This document shows, one piece after another, positions 44,701-56,255 of a DNA stretch of 64,000 nt. Positions within the stretch are counted from its first letter, which is position 1, and every line of letters begins with the position of its first letter. The notes under the pieces are model-generated. The model was not told the origin of the DNA. It worked only from the letters and a program-made list of their open reading frames with translations, and did not search any database. This DNA comes from Synanceia verrucosa (Eukaryota; Chordata; Actinopteri; Perciformes; Synanceiidae): contig CM056563.1 in NCBI GenBank assembly GCA_029721515.1, forward strand, positions 8,208,454-8,272,453. The letters run 5' to 3'. The translations under genes and the position numbers were made by a program.

Positions 44701-47700
44701 ATCACACAGGGTCGCGATCTGCTCCGCCAGATTTTCAATCATTTTGTCTTTGTTGTCATTTGGCTTGGAACTGTAGAAAGAGAACAGGGAGTTCGGATCA
44801 TCCAGGGAGAAAACCTGCAGGAGGGAGAGGAATGAGGTTAGCCCAATTTTACCCATGTTGTTGTTCTTTTCTGAAATATTCTTAGTTTTAGATTAATGAG
44901 GGCTTACTATGCTTATTAGCAGATGTATGGTTGGATTTTATACTACAACATACTTAAATGTTCAAAATACGCTTCATTTTTCTCATACCAGGTGTGCTCT
45001 TTTTTCACCCTCTAGCCTGCCCCTCCCAAAAAGCTCAGCTGCTAGGCAAAATGCGTTACTTGATGACATCACCACGTAATAGATGACAGACAGGACTTCA
45101 AGTGAGAAGTTTCAGGCAGTTCAGAGTTTCTGTGACTCTCTTTGGTGTGGACTTTCCAGATATTCCAAATGCGCAAAAAACTACATAACACACTAAAGGA
45201 ATGCAAAAAAAGCACAAACACATAATAGGTCCCCTTTGACAACGGTTGATATTAATATGATAATGAGATGAAGAGTGCAGCATTAAGCAGCTAGCCAGAT
45301 CATTTTCTTAGGAGCCGTTGCTAATACAAACTCAAAATGAAAAGGAGCTGCGTGGCTTAAAAAAAGTCAAGTTTAAGTAAAAGTGAGAGAATCTCATACC
45401 TGGGACTCATATGGCAGGAAAGCAACGTTGATCTCTTTTAAAGTCTTGACAACCTTGGAAACTCTGGCTCTCCCAATTGCAGCAAAAAGCCCATCTGGAC
45501 AAGCTACAAAATAAATACATCAATCAGATATTGACTTTAAAAATTATGTGATTGATTAATATTAGCTTTTCAGGGAATTCCAACATGAAATGTCTCAGTC
45601 ACTCACTCACACACACTCACACACACTTACTGTCAGTGAAGAAGATGTGTGCTGCTTTGTAAGTAAAGGCAGAATCCTTGAAGTCATTAATGAGAGCACG
45701 AACCGACTGTGAAGACAAAATGTTTAAAACATTAACTCTTTGAGTGCCATCGACGGCTTTTGCCATCAACGTGTTTTTCTTCCAGCGAGTTGCTGATCAG
45801 TCTTCTGCAGCCTGTGTCGGGGCTTCTGTAATTTGTAGTCAAGGAGTTAATATACGCCACGGCAATCAAAGCAGGAAGTCGAGATGATCGCATTTAGAGA
45901 GCAAACAGAATCTGGACAAAAAGTGTTGATTTTGGTGAGAGTGACCTCTACTCTCCTCCAGATAAACAAGAAAGCAACAAGGTTAAAATGTTTTTTAATG
46001 GTGAAATAACAGGTCTCTTTTTCATTTCAGTTACTCAGCGTTTTCAGAGTCATAGTACAAAATATTCTGTGGGAATAGAAATATGACACAAAATGGGCAA
46101 AAACGCTCGCACAAGGCACTTTGAGTTTTGAAAAATGGCTGGCACTCAATGAGTTAAGAGTGACACAGTGAACACAGAAGATGTCAATGTTGTAGAGGGA
46201 ACTCTAAGGAAAAGATGAAGCTAACCTTCTCCACAGGTGAAATCAAATAAATGGCCTCCAAACTGGAGATGGGCTCCCTGCGTTTATTGATGTCCTCCAC
46301 AACTGAAAAAAGAGAAAACAGAAGATTTTTAGTCCGATCAAACTATCAAATAATCTGACATGACCAACACGCAACTGCTAATAATAACAAATAGTACTAA
46401 ATAAATAATAAATCTTCAGCATCATAATTGTCGTCGTCATTGCTGTCACTGTGAAATGTAAAATGCAGTAATGAGGGCTGTCAGCATTAATGTATTAATC
46501 ACTATTAAAGACAAAGCATAACACGTTTTACTGTTAAATCAGGTGCTGCTATTTTGTTACTTCGATGCACCCTTCATCTGCTGTGGTTAGTGGAGATCAC
46601 CTTAAGAAAGACTATGGCCATCCAGATATAATACACAGAAGATCAGAAGAGCATTTTGTATTTGGACAGGACAAATGAAAAAAACTGCTCCATGACAGTT
46701 TAGAAAGGCAGACAGAGCAACATTTGAATTGTGTATTGACATGGGTTAGTTCTTTAGTTTGGTCCTTCATGAATGCAAATGATTCATGCAAGACCATTAA
46801 CTACGTGCATACTTACTGGTCACCCCTTCTGCCAAAATGTCAGACATCTTGCAGCAAGAGGACAGAATCCGCATGCTCATGTGATCCACGATAAGAACCT
46901 GTACAAACACCAGTGTTATAAATTCAGTGGAATGACATCAGGCAATCAGGGTATTTCTTCATTGTTAGCAACTGTTACCTTCCATTCTCCATCCTTCTTC
47001 ACACTCTTGATGACCCCATTGAGGATTTCTGTAGAAGAAGAAAAAATATCACATTTCTTACGACGCACAAGAAAAAGAGTTGAAACCATGTTATTTTATG
47101 TGACAGATATGATCTGCAAAACTCAATAATATATCTGTGGCTTAATTGAAATGTTTTTTTTTCTTAATACCTGCACTTTAATTGCCATAAAAGGGGATAC
47201 AAAAGCAAGTTAAATACTGCATTGAAATGCAATGCAAACGGTTAAAGGTTTGCTGTGTGTCTGAAACGCTCTAAAAAAGGAACTTTCTTTAAGTATAACC
47301 ATATTTGGCGCTTGTATACCAAGTCAGTCGAGTGGATGCAACCTCCTTATGTTACAATACTGTTGCGATCACAGTGTGGGAAGATCAGATAACAGCATTG
47401 TTGTGTCTGTGACAACAACAAGCAAGTGAGTTTCCCCACAGTGTTTTACTGTGTGGGCCAAAATGTGCAGTGGAGACACCAGTCCACACAGCAAGAGTTT
47501 TGTTTCACAAAGAGTTTGTTTAGGCCAGGACCTGGGTGGATTCCCACATCCGCTAAACCTTTTCCTCCCTTTAAGAGCGCACTGAATGAAGGACAGCGTG
47601 GAAAATATTTCAAAATGTGAGGTGAGGATTGTGAATATTTCAGTGGATACTGGATGCATATTTGGAAAGCAGTAACTATAACCTACTCAGTACCAACATT

Positions 47701-48732
47701 CAACAACACAAGGGAAAATTTAATCACTGACAAAACCACTGCCTTCTCTTGCCATGCCTGTTTCCAAACAGGGAACTGGAAAAGATGACTACTTTTAGCT
47801 GGGCTTTCAAGCAAACATCCTTCAAGTCAATATCGGTAATGTTAATCTACATATGCATTTGTTAATATCTGCATGATTAATGTCAATTATTAAGTAATTG
47901 AGGAAAGGAACATACTCCAAAACCATAAATATAAGGGCTGTTTCTAATAACAAAGGTTGCTGAAAGTCGTAGTTAGTGTAATCTCTGTACACTGGGCAAA
48001 GTTACTGATATGACCACAAACATTACTCACCCAAAATGCAATCTGGTATATAATGTAAAAAACCATTAGCATTACATTAAGTACTTTTGGTTGTGGGAAT
48101 TTGCGAACAAACACGGTGTTAAATAGTTAATCAATATACACACCTAATGTTACTTACAGAAGTGCTTTGAAAGCATAACTGATTCCATTACGCACTTGAA
48201 GCAATATTCATCTGTAAAATGAGCAAGACACCTGATTGATGTTGACTTATCAGTTACTGACTTATCAGTTTGCGACAGATGCTGGAGATTTATATAATTG
48301 TTTCGTGGCTTCCAGCTTGAATGTTCCGGCTGTTTTATCACACCATCCGGCTGTCCGACTTCCTCTTAGGCTAGCTAGCTAGCTAGCTAACGCTAGCCTC
48401 TAGCTTGTATTGTCGCAAATATTTCAAGACACGTCAACTGTTACTACTTTTTACATCTGTAAAACATTATAGCAATAATACAAATATGTATCAATCATCA
48501 ATGATATATTTCCTTATGTAATGCGAACACTGTATTTGGAACCGGAACAGGAAGAAACACTTGGTCGACCAATGTCCACCGCAGTTTGTGCTACAAATTC
48601 AGCATCATTTTATCTAGAACTGGAATTAATTGACAGACTTACAGCTGTAATAAATGTCTGAAAGTAAACAGTGATACAACGAATGTGTAACTTACTTTCT
48701 CCTACTACCGTTTTCAGCCCACTCGGTGCCAT
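38730..48732 (-). CDS. stxbp2: Syntaxin-binding protein 2 (Munc18-2)
   Basis: A Sec1/Munc18 protein that binds closed syntaxins and assembled SNAREs at the plasma membrane for regulated exocytosis. Nineteen coding exons with matching phases give 597 codons (human about 593): 48696-48732, 46979-47028, 46817-46898, 46226-46302, 45631-45706, 45400-45503, 44666-44814, 44499-44604, 43790-43920, 43569-43676, 42604-42661, 42456-42521, 42087-42167, 40698-40836, 40504-40610, 40317-40415, 40153-40238, 38903-39060, 38730-38809. Family sequences seen: MAPSGLKTVVGEK, VDHMSMRILSSCC, LLIVDRGFDPISPVLHEL, WVQLRHMHIADV, LLNNEIGAYEKIRIILLYI, YQLSRWTPILKDVMED and HILTPNSFLTDL near the C-terminus. STXBP1 and STXBP3 are the alternatives; the neighbours pcp2 and pet100 point to STXBP2. 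Frame intact. Confidence 0.93.
42895..43460. repeat. Probable dispersed repeat in an stxbp2 intron
   Basis: The intron between the exons at 43569 and 42661 contains a stretch starting ttgattgatctttatttatc and ccatttctggatgggaccga, with A-runs, which looks like old retroposon DNA. Family and limits are unclear. Confidence 0.3.
45732..46156. mobile_element. piggyBac-like MITE with TTAA ends
   Basis: The left end ttaactctttgagtgcca and the right end tggcactcaatgagttaa are inverted copies with one mismatch in 18 bases, each ending in TTAA, the target of piggyBac-type elements. The 425-base element has no coding frame. It lies in the stxbp2 intron between exons 46226-46302 and 45631-45706. Confidence 0.75.
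46466..46560. repeat. MITE-like fragment in an stxbp2 intron
   Basis: agggctgtcagcattaatgt resembles the terminus of a common fish DNA-transposon family, with AT-rich DNA after it. The other end was not found. Confidence 0.3.
48368..48403. repeat. Short (GCTA)n repeat
   Basis: About five tandem GCTA units followed by acgctagcctctagc, in the first intron of stxbp2. Confidence 0.7.
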
Positions 48733-48755
48733 CTTGACAGCAGTCTGCTGGCTGG

Positions 48756-48765
48756 TCACTTCCTT
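48756..48765 (-). promoter_or_regulatory. ETS-type site at the stxbp2 start
   Basis: On the minus strand aaggaagtga lies about 25 bases before the ATG. There is no TATA box near, so this looks like a TATA-less housekeeping-type promoter. The ATG context is caagATGGCA. Confidence 0.4.
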
Positions 48766-48769
48766 GTTG

Positions 48770-51239
48770 TTAAAGCCTGGGTCTGCCACACAGATTCAGA
48801 CAGAGACATGCTGCCCCCTGGTGGCTGATACTAGTATGTGGGGCTGTGACCATACAGTATGGATACGGTGAATTAACTATAGTTCATTTGACTCTTACAT
48901 TAAGCATGTGCTGGCCCTGGTCTTTTCTAAAGATTCAACTACTGTCAGATAATCACATCAAAAATAATGACATCCAAATTGAATGGCAGCACTGAGACAG
49001 AAACAGCTTCAAAACAGAAGTTCATAGTCTCGTCACTCGCGAGGCCAATGGTTAGACATTTACCACTTTTATTGCCAAATATATTTATGCATTTGAGGGT
49101 GACATCTGATGAGGCTCGGGAAAAGACAGCATCACTGGAACGTGATGGTTGTGAAGTTTGTTAGATATGGTTGGTAGGGATGACCCGATTCAATATTGAT
49201 ATCACCTATTGGTCCGATATCAGCAAAAAATAAAATCTCCAAGACAAGCAGTCGATTCCAGACAGTTCATAAGATAGATACTTTATTCTGTTCATTTGTA
49301 GAATATTCTTATGTTTAAGTTAAACTAGTCGCTATTTTGCACTTTAAAAATATATATTTTTTGTTTTTATTGGATTTATTGAGGTTACTTTAAGGGTCTT
49401 CTAATGTATTTTTCATTTATTTTATTCAAATATGCACATGATTAAATTAAACTAGTGGTTATTTTGCACTCTAAAAATACACATCCAAGACACAAGGGTG
49501 TCTGGTCTGGCCATGCACAGCCCTCTCCCATGTTCTTACTGGGGAGATCATACATAGCAGTGTAAAGGGCTGAAGAAAGTCCTTGAGTAATTTTCTGTTT
49601 CAAAATTATTCACCAACTATTATTCTTATAAAGAAAAATTGTGTTACCTCATAGAACAGACATTGCCCTGCCTTCAACTGCTGCTTTTGCACATCAATCA
49701 ACAGATGTATCCTATGTCATGGTACTATCATTCCACTTATAGTGTGTTGACTAATAATTTTTACACATACTTCCAGCATACACCTCATGCTGGTAATTAA
49801 AAGAAAACATCAGTAGTAGCATTAAGATACATAGGAATTACAGGGAAAAACCTCTCTGGTCACAAGGTGTGCAATGCATCATTAGATACACCTTCATACC
49901 AAAACCACATCCATGGGCAAATTCAATGTTTCTGTTACAACAGGTGAAACAAAAACCAACAATGACTTCATTGAAAAATGGTATGAAAATGGAAAGACGT
50001 ATATACATAATTAATGCCTGTAGTGTCAATTTCCTCCACCTCTCAATTTTTTATATAAATGCAATGGATGTGAATCTGTGTTACAATGATAAAGAGAAAC
50101 ACATTATTTGATGTTATAGTTTCACATAACTGACACAACGAATCCTCTCATAAATCTGTGCTTCTGATAACTTAAGTGAAGGGAGAAATACTTTGGCAGT
50201 CAGTTATTTTATGGTTCTGGTTCTGTAATTTTGATTAGTTTATGGAAACATCAACAGTGAGAAAAACAAGAACAAGAAGATGAATATATTTTATAGACAC
50301 CACAACTCATAAAATAAATTATGACAACTACATTAGATCCAACTGGATATATAACTCAAATAACGATTTTATGACAGTGCATCAGACATTCAAACACACA
50401 CAATTCTGTCATCTGTCATGTGGGAATAAAACACGTGTATATGTGAGTCATATATTTAATCCGTGGAAAACACCTACACTGAAAAAAATTTGGAGTGTTA
50501 TTTACTTAGGAAAACCTAGGAAACGTTTTGCACTTAGAAATTGTAAGTAAAATATACAAGGGTGATCATCAAGTAAACGTTACTTGCAGGATACAAGTTG
50601 CTTTTACTAGAAAACCTCAGGTAATTTACTGATTCTTATTAATATGGACATTGAATTTGACTCTCTCCTTCTTTGTAAGTTTTACTCAGACTCTGACTGC
50701 TGCAAACTGAAAAATCTCACCTAAAATCAATGGCCTTTCAAGGTAATTTTAAATACCTTTTTAAGTTTTATTTATGGACTGTATGTAAGTAACATTTACA
50801 CAGAATTCTACATAGTTTTCTGCAGTTTAAATTGTCTAAATTTATTCTTAATGTTTTTGTGTATTGAAACAATGACTTTAAAAATGAGGCAATTGTTAAT
50901 TCAATACGTTTATTTTCTGTGAAAAATATATTTTTCAATAAAACATGTTCCAAAAGGTTTGCAAACAATACAACACTTCACATATGTGACCCTTTGAAAA
51001 TGGCCCCACAATCCAACAGTTGAGAACCTCTGGTTTACCTTGAAAATGCTGATCTAACTTCCTTCATTCCTTTTCTCCTTTATTCCTTCCCTTCTTCCTC
51101 GACCGAAGACATGCACGATTCATAAAGTGCAACAAGTTGAAAATAAAAACGCGTCATTAAACGAGAACATAGACAAATAGCCACATAAACAAATGTGCCA
51201 GTTTTTTTTAGTGCCCTCTTTGAAAGGACAACTCTTGGG
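48770..51239. other. Intergenic region with transposon debris
   Basis: No gene seen. It includes a MITE-like terminus tagggatgacccgattcaat near 49177, an inward-facing terminus ctacactgaaaaaaat at 50475-50490, and a hAT-like end gttgagaacctctgg at 51020-51034. The rest is AT-rich without features. Confidence 0.5.
50475..50490 (+). repeat. Transposon terminus, facing right
   Basis: ctacactgaaaaaaat is identical to the inverted copy at 55397-55412. Elements with CACTGAAAAAAAT ends flanked by TA are typical of fish MITEs. Whether the two ends belong to one element is open. Confidence 0.5.
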
Positions 51240-53348
51240 TCAAACATGTGCACTCAAGCTATAAGCTTTGTTTCGCAGAGACAGGATCTTTGGGGACAGC
51301 TTAAGGACATCAAGCTCTAGAAGAAGCTTCTGGAACACTTCAAAAGTGTACTTCATTTTTGGTGGGTAACTCAAGTTCATGGCATAAACGATGCCCATCA
51401 GCAGGAGACAGGCCTTTGCAACACTTCCACAGTTGTAAAGTACCTCAGTCCCTTCAACCACAATCGACACATCAGCGTCGGATGCACCTTCATCTTCTTC
51501 TCCTGTGTGGTAGACACAGATCCTCAGGACTTGCTCAGCCTGGTCCTCTTGAGCTGCCTCTCTGCTGATACCCTGTAAAATATATGTGGAATTCATGTTC
51601 AGGTGCATAGTAGAGCTTAATTTTTCCTTCAAGTTACAGACTACTGTCAAAATATCAATATTTCAATAACAGCTTAAGTTTGCCATCGCTTACATTCACA
51701 AACAACCTGTAGTAAATCAGGCCTTATGGACCTTATGCAATAACTCCAGTGATTCGTGAACTTTCTTCCTGTCTCATTATAGGAAACACTGAATAATACA
51801 GATGTGCATGTAGCACGAGAAGAGAAAAGAGAAGGGGGAGAGGTAAGAGGACAGAGGAGAAGAGAGAAAATGGGAGAGGAAAGCAGAGGAGAGAAGAGGA
51901 GAAAGGAGGGAGGAGACAGAAAAAGAACACAAGTAGGAGAGAAGAGAAAAGAGAAGTGAGGAAAGACAATCATAATCCCAAATTTCACAGTTTTTCATGT
52001 TTTAATTTTTTGCTTTTCATGCATTGAACAAAATTTCATCAAGCAATATACATTTTTTTAATCATTCAAGTAAACATATTTTGGTAAATTTAGATTACAA
52101 TTTTAGCTCTGTGATTTTTTTTTTTATCATATTGATACATCACACAAGAATGCTCAACATTTGTTTGTTTTTGCCTGACCAAGGACAGAAACTGTTTTCA
52201 GGCCCAAAATAAAAAGTTGTGAACCACAAAGGGAGCCAAAGTAATTGAACTGAATAATTATGACATTTTTTAAGAATACAATATAATGTACTCAAGTGAA
52301 CGTTGTGATCTGAAAATGTTTGAATTTACCTTGTAGTCCTTTATGAGCTCCCCTGAAGACTCCCCCAGGAATTCCATCAGGGCGCGAATAATGGCCTCCC
52401 GTCTGGCTTCAACATGTGGCTGCTTTAACAGACAGAAGATACTTGTGTAGGAAGTACCATATGAATTCACTTATCTATACATGTCAAAAGAAGCAACATC
52501 AAAAATCATAAAAAACTATGATATCCTAACTGCTGTAGGTTAATCCACTTCAAAGTAACTTTATGCATTTTAAACTTTATCTCAGCCTTTCTCAAACTAT
52601 GGGTCGGGACCCAAAGTGGATCTTTTGCGATTTTGGATTTGCCACTAGTTGCCACTCCTTCCCTCCTCTTTCTCTTTCTCCTCCTCCCTGCCTCTTCTCC
52701 AACTACCTACAGTACCTCCTCCTTTTTCTCCCTTTCTTCCTCCCTCGTTCTCTTCCTCCTCCTGCTTGTCCTCATTTTCCTCTCTCTTCCTCCTTCCGTC
52801 TACTCCCCCTTTTCTTCCTTCTCTTCATCACTCTCTTCCCTTCTCCTCCTCCCCCCTTCTCCCACTTCCTTCCTCCTCCTCCTTTTTCTCCCTCTCTTCC
52901 TCCCTCCTCTCCCCCTCTTCTCTCACTTCCTTCCTCCCCCCCTTCCCTCACTTCCTTCCTCCTCCCCCCTCCTCTTTCTCCCTCCTTCTCTTCCTCCTCC
53001 TCCTTCTCCTCTTCCTCCCTCCTGCTCTTCCTCCTCCCTCCTCCTCCTCTTCCTTCTGCTTGTCCTCCTCTCCTTCCCCCTTTCTCACTGCGAGTGTGTG
53101 TGTGACAAAGAAATATCAGGCTTTGGGTCCCATCAAGACATCAAATTTCTATAATCGGGTCTTGAGCCGAAAAAGTTTGGGAACCCTTGCTTTACCTGGC
53201 TGAGTGAATCCAGAATTGGTCGTATTTTGCTCCCAGCTACTCCGCCTTTTTTGCTGAATATCTCCAGCATTTTGGAGTGTAAGTCCAGCTTAGTTAGAAA
53301 GGTTCTTTCCAAGGGGATTGTTGTAATTCTCCTGAATTCCTCCTTGAT
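51240..53348 (-). CDS. Poorly known fish gene, C-terminal coding exons
   Basis: Three phase-0 exons can be joined: 53196-53348 (51 codons, starting IKEEFRRITTIPLE), 52330-52422 (31 codons, EARREAIIRALMEFLGESSG) and 51240-51572 (GISREAAQEDQAEQ to the stop). The last includes VVVEGTEVLYNCGSVAKACL-like sequence, seen as IVVEGTEVLYNCGS, then YAMNLSYPPKMKYTFEVFQK. The last exon resembles, from memory, the C-terminus of a large family of uncharacterised fish proteins often named SAMD3-like. No motif gives a function. The part that should come first was not found, so this may be a fragment, a pseudogene, or a gene whose N-terminal exon I missed between 53.4 and 55 kb. Confidence 0.6.
51800..51965. 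repeat. Polypurine (GA-rich) tract
   Basis: About 165 bases of almost pure A/G on the plus strand (gagaagagaaaagagaaggg and similar), in the intron 51573-52329. Low complexity; no coding claim. Confidence 0.8.
52575..52582 (+). repeat. Distal 8-base target-site duplication of a hAT MITE
   Basis: ctttatct here pairs with ctttacct at 53190-53197. The one difference changes the minus-strand GT of a splice donor to AT. Confidence 0.7.
52583..53189. mobile_element. hAT-type MITE with polypyrimidine core
   Basis: The left end cagcctttctcaaactatgg and the right end aaaagtttgggaacccttg are inverted hAT-like termini. cgggacccaaagtgg and its counterpart near the right end are sub-terminal. The target-site duplication is eight bases, as hAT requires. 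Between about 52650 and 53085 the element is nearly pure C/T. It sits six bases inside an intron of the minus-strand gene. Confidence 0.8.
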
Positions 53349-53399
53349 CTGAAAAAGAAGGTACAATTATAAGATGACGCTTGTGACACTGCTTGCTGT

Positions 53400-54390
53400 A
53401 GTTGCTGCTTGAGAGGGCATCACCAGCAGCCAGCAGAAAGTCGGTTTGGGCTTAAGGACAAAAAAACATAGATAAGATAAGACATTAAAACTACAGAATG
53501 CTACATTAAAACTACAAAATCATGTAACCAAAATAAACTGTACCATTGTCAAACCCATGTCGTTTTGATGATATGCTTTCAAAATATTTTAAAATATCGC
53601 TCTTACTTAAAAAAGAAATTACACATCTTTCATACAGAATTGGAACCATTTCAGCAAGGTAAATCTTAGGCTACATCAAGGAAATCCTGCATTTTTGCTA
53701 CTGTGATTCTGTTCCTCTCCTTAAAAAAGTAGTAGAGCATTGCTGATCTAGATTCATGTCGTTGAGAGAGAGCTGGGTCATATGTATCAAGAATAATGCA
53801 GATTCAAAATTTAAACAGTTCATCTCAAGTTATGAGCAAAACGAAGGATTTAGAAATAAAGGCCTCCAAATAAGGTGATGGTCCTTTGGAAGCATATGGA
53901 AGCAAATTATCACAGCAAATGTTTTTTTAATAGATCAAATATTTTTTCAAATTCCTACAAATTAATCTAAATTTCAGATACTCAATGCTAATCAGTAGTT
54001 CTATAACAACACAAAGATGGAAAAATTCATGATTTCAACAAGTGGCCTATCCTCGGTGCATTCTGTTGGTCCTTTTAGTTGAAATATGACAAAGTATTTT
54101 CATATGGTATAAAAAAAAATACAGCCACAGTAAGGAACAAATATGAATTAACAATAAATAAAATCATATTTAGTATAAACCGGGTGAAATGAACATGTGC
54201 TGAACAGAACCCATGTACTTCTAAATTCATTGGGCTGATTATTTTTTTTTTAATCAAACTTTCTTGTAAATTAAGCTCCACTGTCTGTAAACAACTTCTC
54301 ACTGAACATAATTTAACGAGCAGCAGAAACATTAAGTAAGGACAAAGATAAAATAGGACATGTGGGTAAACACAAACAGAAATGTAGTAC
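53400..54390. other. Intron or intergenic, no exon seen
   Basis: AT-rich DNA. I searched the minus strand for a coding exon to precede 53196-53348 and found none with good splice sites and family likeness. Confidence 0.4.
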
Positions 54391-54394
54391 AATG

Positions 54395-54676
54395 TAGTAC
54401 TCTACTCGGATATTCCCCCCACCCTCCCCCGTCGGACAATCTGCAACCTCAACACATTAGCGCGATTTATTTGTTTATTACCGTTGCTACACGACCCGTC
54501 CATGTGCACGCGTTTGTGTAACGCTGGCGCGAGGAGAGAGAGAGAGGCAGCGAGGCAAACACTGGATGCGCCGGTTAACAAGTGCCCCCGCCCCAGTCGA
54601 CAAAGGAGTACTCCAGTACTACTCGAGTAGTGACCCGAACCTTCGGATAGTTAAATATGCCACGTTGCAGCCCTAA
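54395..54676 (-). mobile_element. hAT-like terminal fragment
   Basis: On the minus strand the segment starts ttagggctgcaac, like hAT termini common in fish, followed by ggttcgggtcactactcgag and GC-rich DNA with cgcgcc and acgcg. The other end is not evident. Confidence 0.45.
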
Positions 54677-55031
54677 ACATGTCCGGCCACATTATATCCT
54701 ACATTGTCATGAAACCACCGTCAACTTTACATTAAAAGAACGTGCCTCGACCGTCCGGGAGCTACACGTTTCATAAACACTAAACAAACCACTCGTTTTG
54801 TATAAACTTCAGATAATTACCAAAAACGATGGTGGAGCTCACAACTCGTGCACTTACCCAGGGAACAGCACATGGATGTATTATATTATCGGAACAGGGA
54901 CGTTGCGTTTAGCGACCATAGTAAAATTATGCTACAACATGTAGCCTATGGTAATGGCAAGTGGGGTCATGTTACATTTTACATTATCATCATTTGAACT
55001 TTTCATTTGCAGGAAAACCCCTGAGTAACTT

Positions 55032-55110
55032 ACCTTCAAGGTGATTTAGCCGCTCCTGCCGCCATTAAACCTGACCACCGCCACCGTCTTCATGTGTTTA
55101 GGCGGTTAAA
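55032..55110 (-). promoter_or_regulatory. Probable first, non-coding exon of the 51-53 kb gene
   Basis: On the minus strand ggtttaatggcggcaggagc ends in caccttgaag before a consensus donor gtaagt at about 55031. The short frames in it (from atgaag and atggcg) both stop inside the exon. aATGGCGGC is a YY1-type site common at TATA-less starts. Linking it to the exons at 53 kb is inference. Confidence 0.4.
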
Positions 55111-55179
55111 GACGCGCATGTCCCTGGAGGCGAGAATGGTCACAAGGCGCAGGTGCGGATTCATAATATGAAACACTAT

Positions 55180-55412
55180 TAAAACTTACTTGATATTTCT
55201 AAGTTCATGTGCAATGATATGAAACCTTTGAATATTATGTGAAAATACATAATAAAACTTACTCTTCCCACACTGTTTATTTATTACATGAATGACATAT
55301 ATAGATTTACTTGAATAATCCCAGTTCTCACTGATACTTACAATTAGAAATTAAAAATCGTGACAGTTAACCTAATAAATATTACTACACCACAAAATCA
55401 TTTTTTTCAGTG
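55180..55412 (-). mobile_element. MITE with CACTGAAAAAAAT end
   Basis: Read on the minus strand it starts ctacactgaaaaaaatgatt and continues through AT-rich DNA with aattgtaagtatcagtgaga. The 16-base terminus equals that at 50475-50490 in inverted orientation. The inner end of this copy is not defined. Confidence 0.45.
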
Positions 55413-55533
55413 TAGCTTCTCAGAGATTTCCAATATGTCATGCTTTCTCCAGTCCGACCAGTTTTTCCTTTTGCCCCCCAAAAACATTTCCTCCATCATT
55501 GGTGCTGGGAGTTTATGCATCAAAACATAATGC

Positions 55534-56197
55534 TCAATTTTCAGACTCCATAGAAATCTCTTTTAGTATCCTCTGCTCCTTACGAGCACGCATTCGTTCT
55601 TTGAAGTCCTCCATCTCTTTCCTCTGAAAATAAATACACAATCATTACCATCATATATTGCGCTGTACAGCAGCAGTTCGGCACATAATTAAAGACGCTG
55701 CACTTATGAATAGATTAAAAGCTCACTTAAGGAACCATGGTGCTTACTATCAGCCCTATCCTTGAAATAATAAAACAAACTTACGCGCAATCCCTCGTCA
55801 GGGGGGAAGATCTCTCTCTGGATACCATAAATTGAGAGACATTTGTTATTAAGAGAACACTAAGCCTGATGTGTGCAAGCACAAACAACATCAGAATTTA
55901 CAGACCTTTCTCTTAACTATGTACTCTTCAAAATACTCCGCTTGATTTGAGATCCAGAACATGGTCACAGGAAAGGAGAGGTACAACATCATCTGCTCAA
56001 CAAACAAACAGCTCGGTTAGTGAGTGATAGTGATCTGTTACATCACGACCCCACTAGCCTGGTGATCACGATGAGCTAGCTCTAATCACGAAACTACACA
56101 CCGATTTTTAAAATTATAACCAATAAATATTAAATGTCTACAGACGGTGCTAAGAGGGTTTGCTACTTACTCTAAACATCTCTATTTTAACACCCAT
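55534..56197 (-). CDS. pet100: PET100, cytochrome c oxidase assembly protein
   Basis: A small inner-membrane chaperone that helps assemble mitochondrial complex IV. Four coding exons with matching phases: 56171-56197, 55906-55992, 55785-55817 and 55534-55623, 78 codons (human 73). The protein starts MGVKIEMFR and has one membrane segment at about residues 10-25 (MMLYLSFPVTMFWISNQ). It continues YFEEYIVKRKREIFPPDE and ends in a basic, charged helix (EDFKERMRARKEQRILKEI). The N-terminus with its single transmembrane helix is the known import signal-anchor. The neighbours stxbp2 and pcp2 match the human 19p13.2 cluster. Too short to be found easily by frame length alone, but the match to the family is clear. 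Confidence 0.92.
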
Positions 56198-56255
56198 TTT
56201 CACATCGGTACCGGGCCCACAACAGTGAAATGTTATCCAAAGTTGAAGACCTTCA

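Noticed and set aside
52563..53203. Three overlapping Ser/Leu/Pro frames of about 180 codons
   Set aside because: Products of the polypyrimidine tract inside the hAT MITE; all three frames are open because C/T-only DNA has no stop codons.
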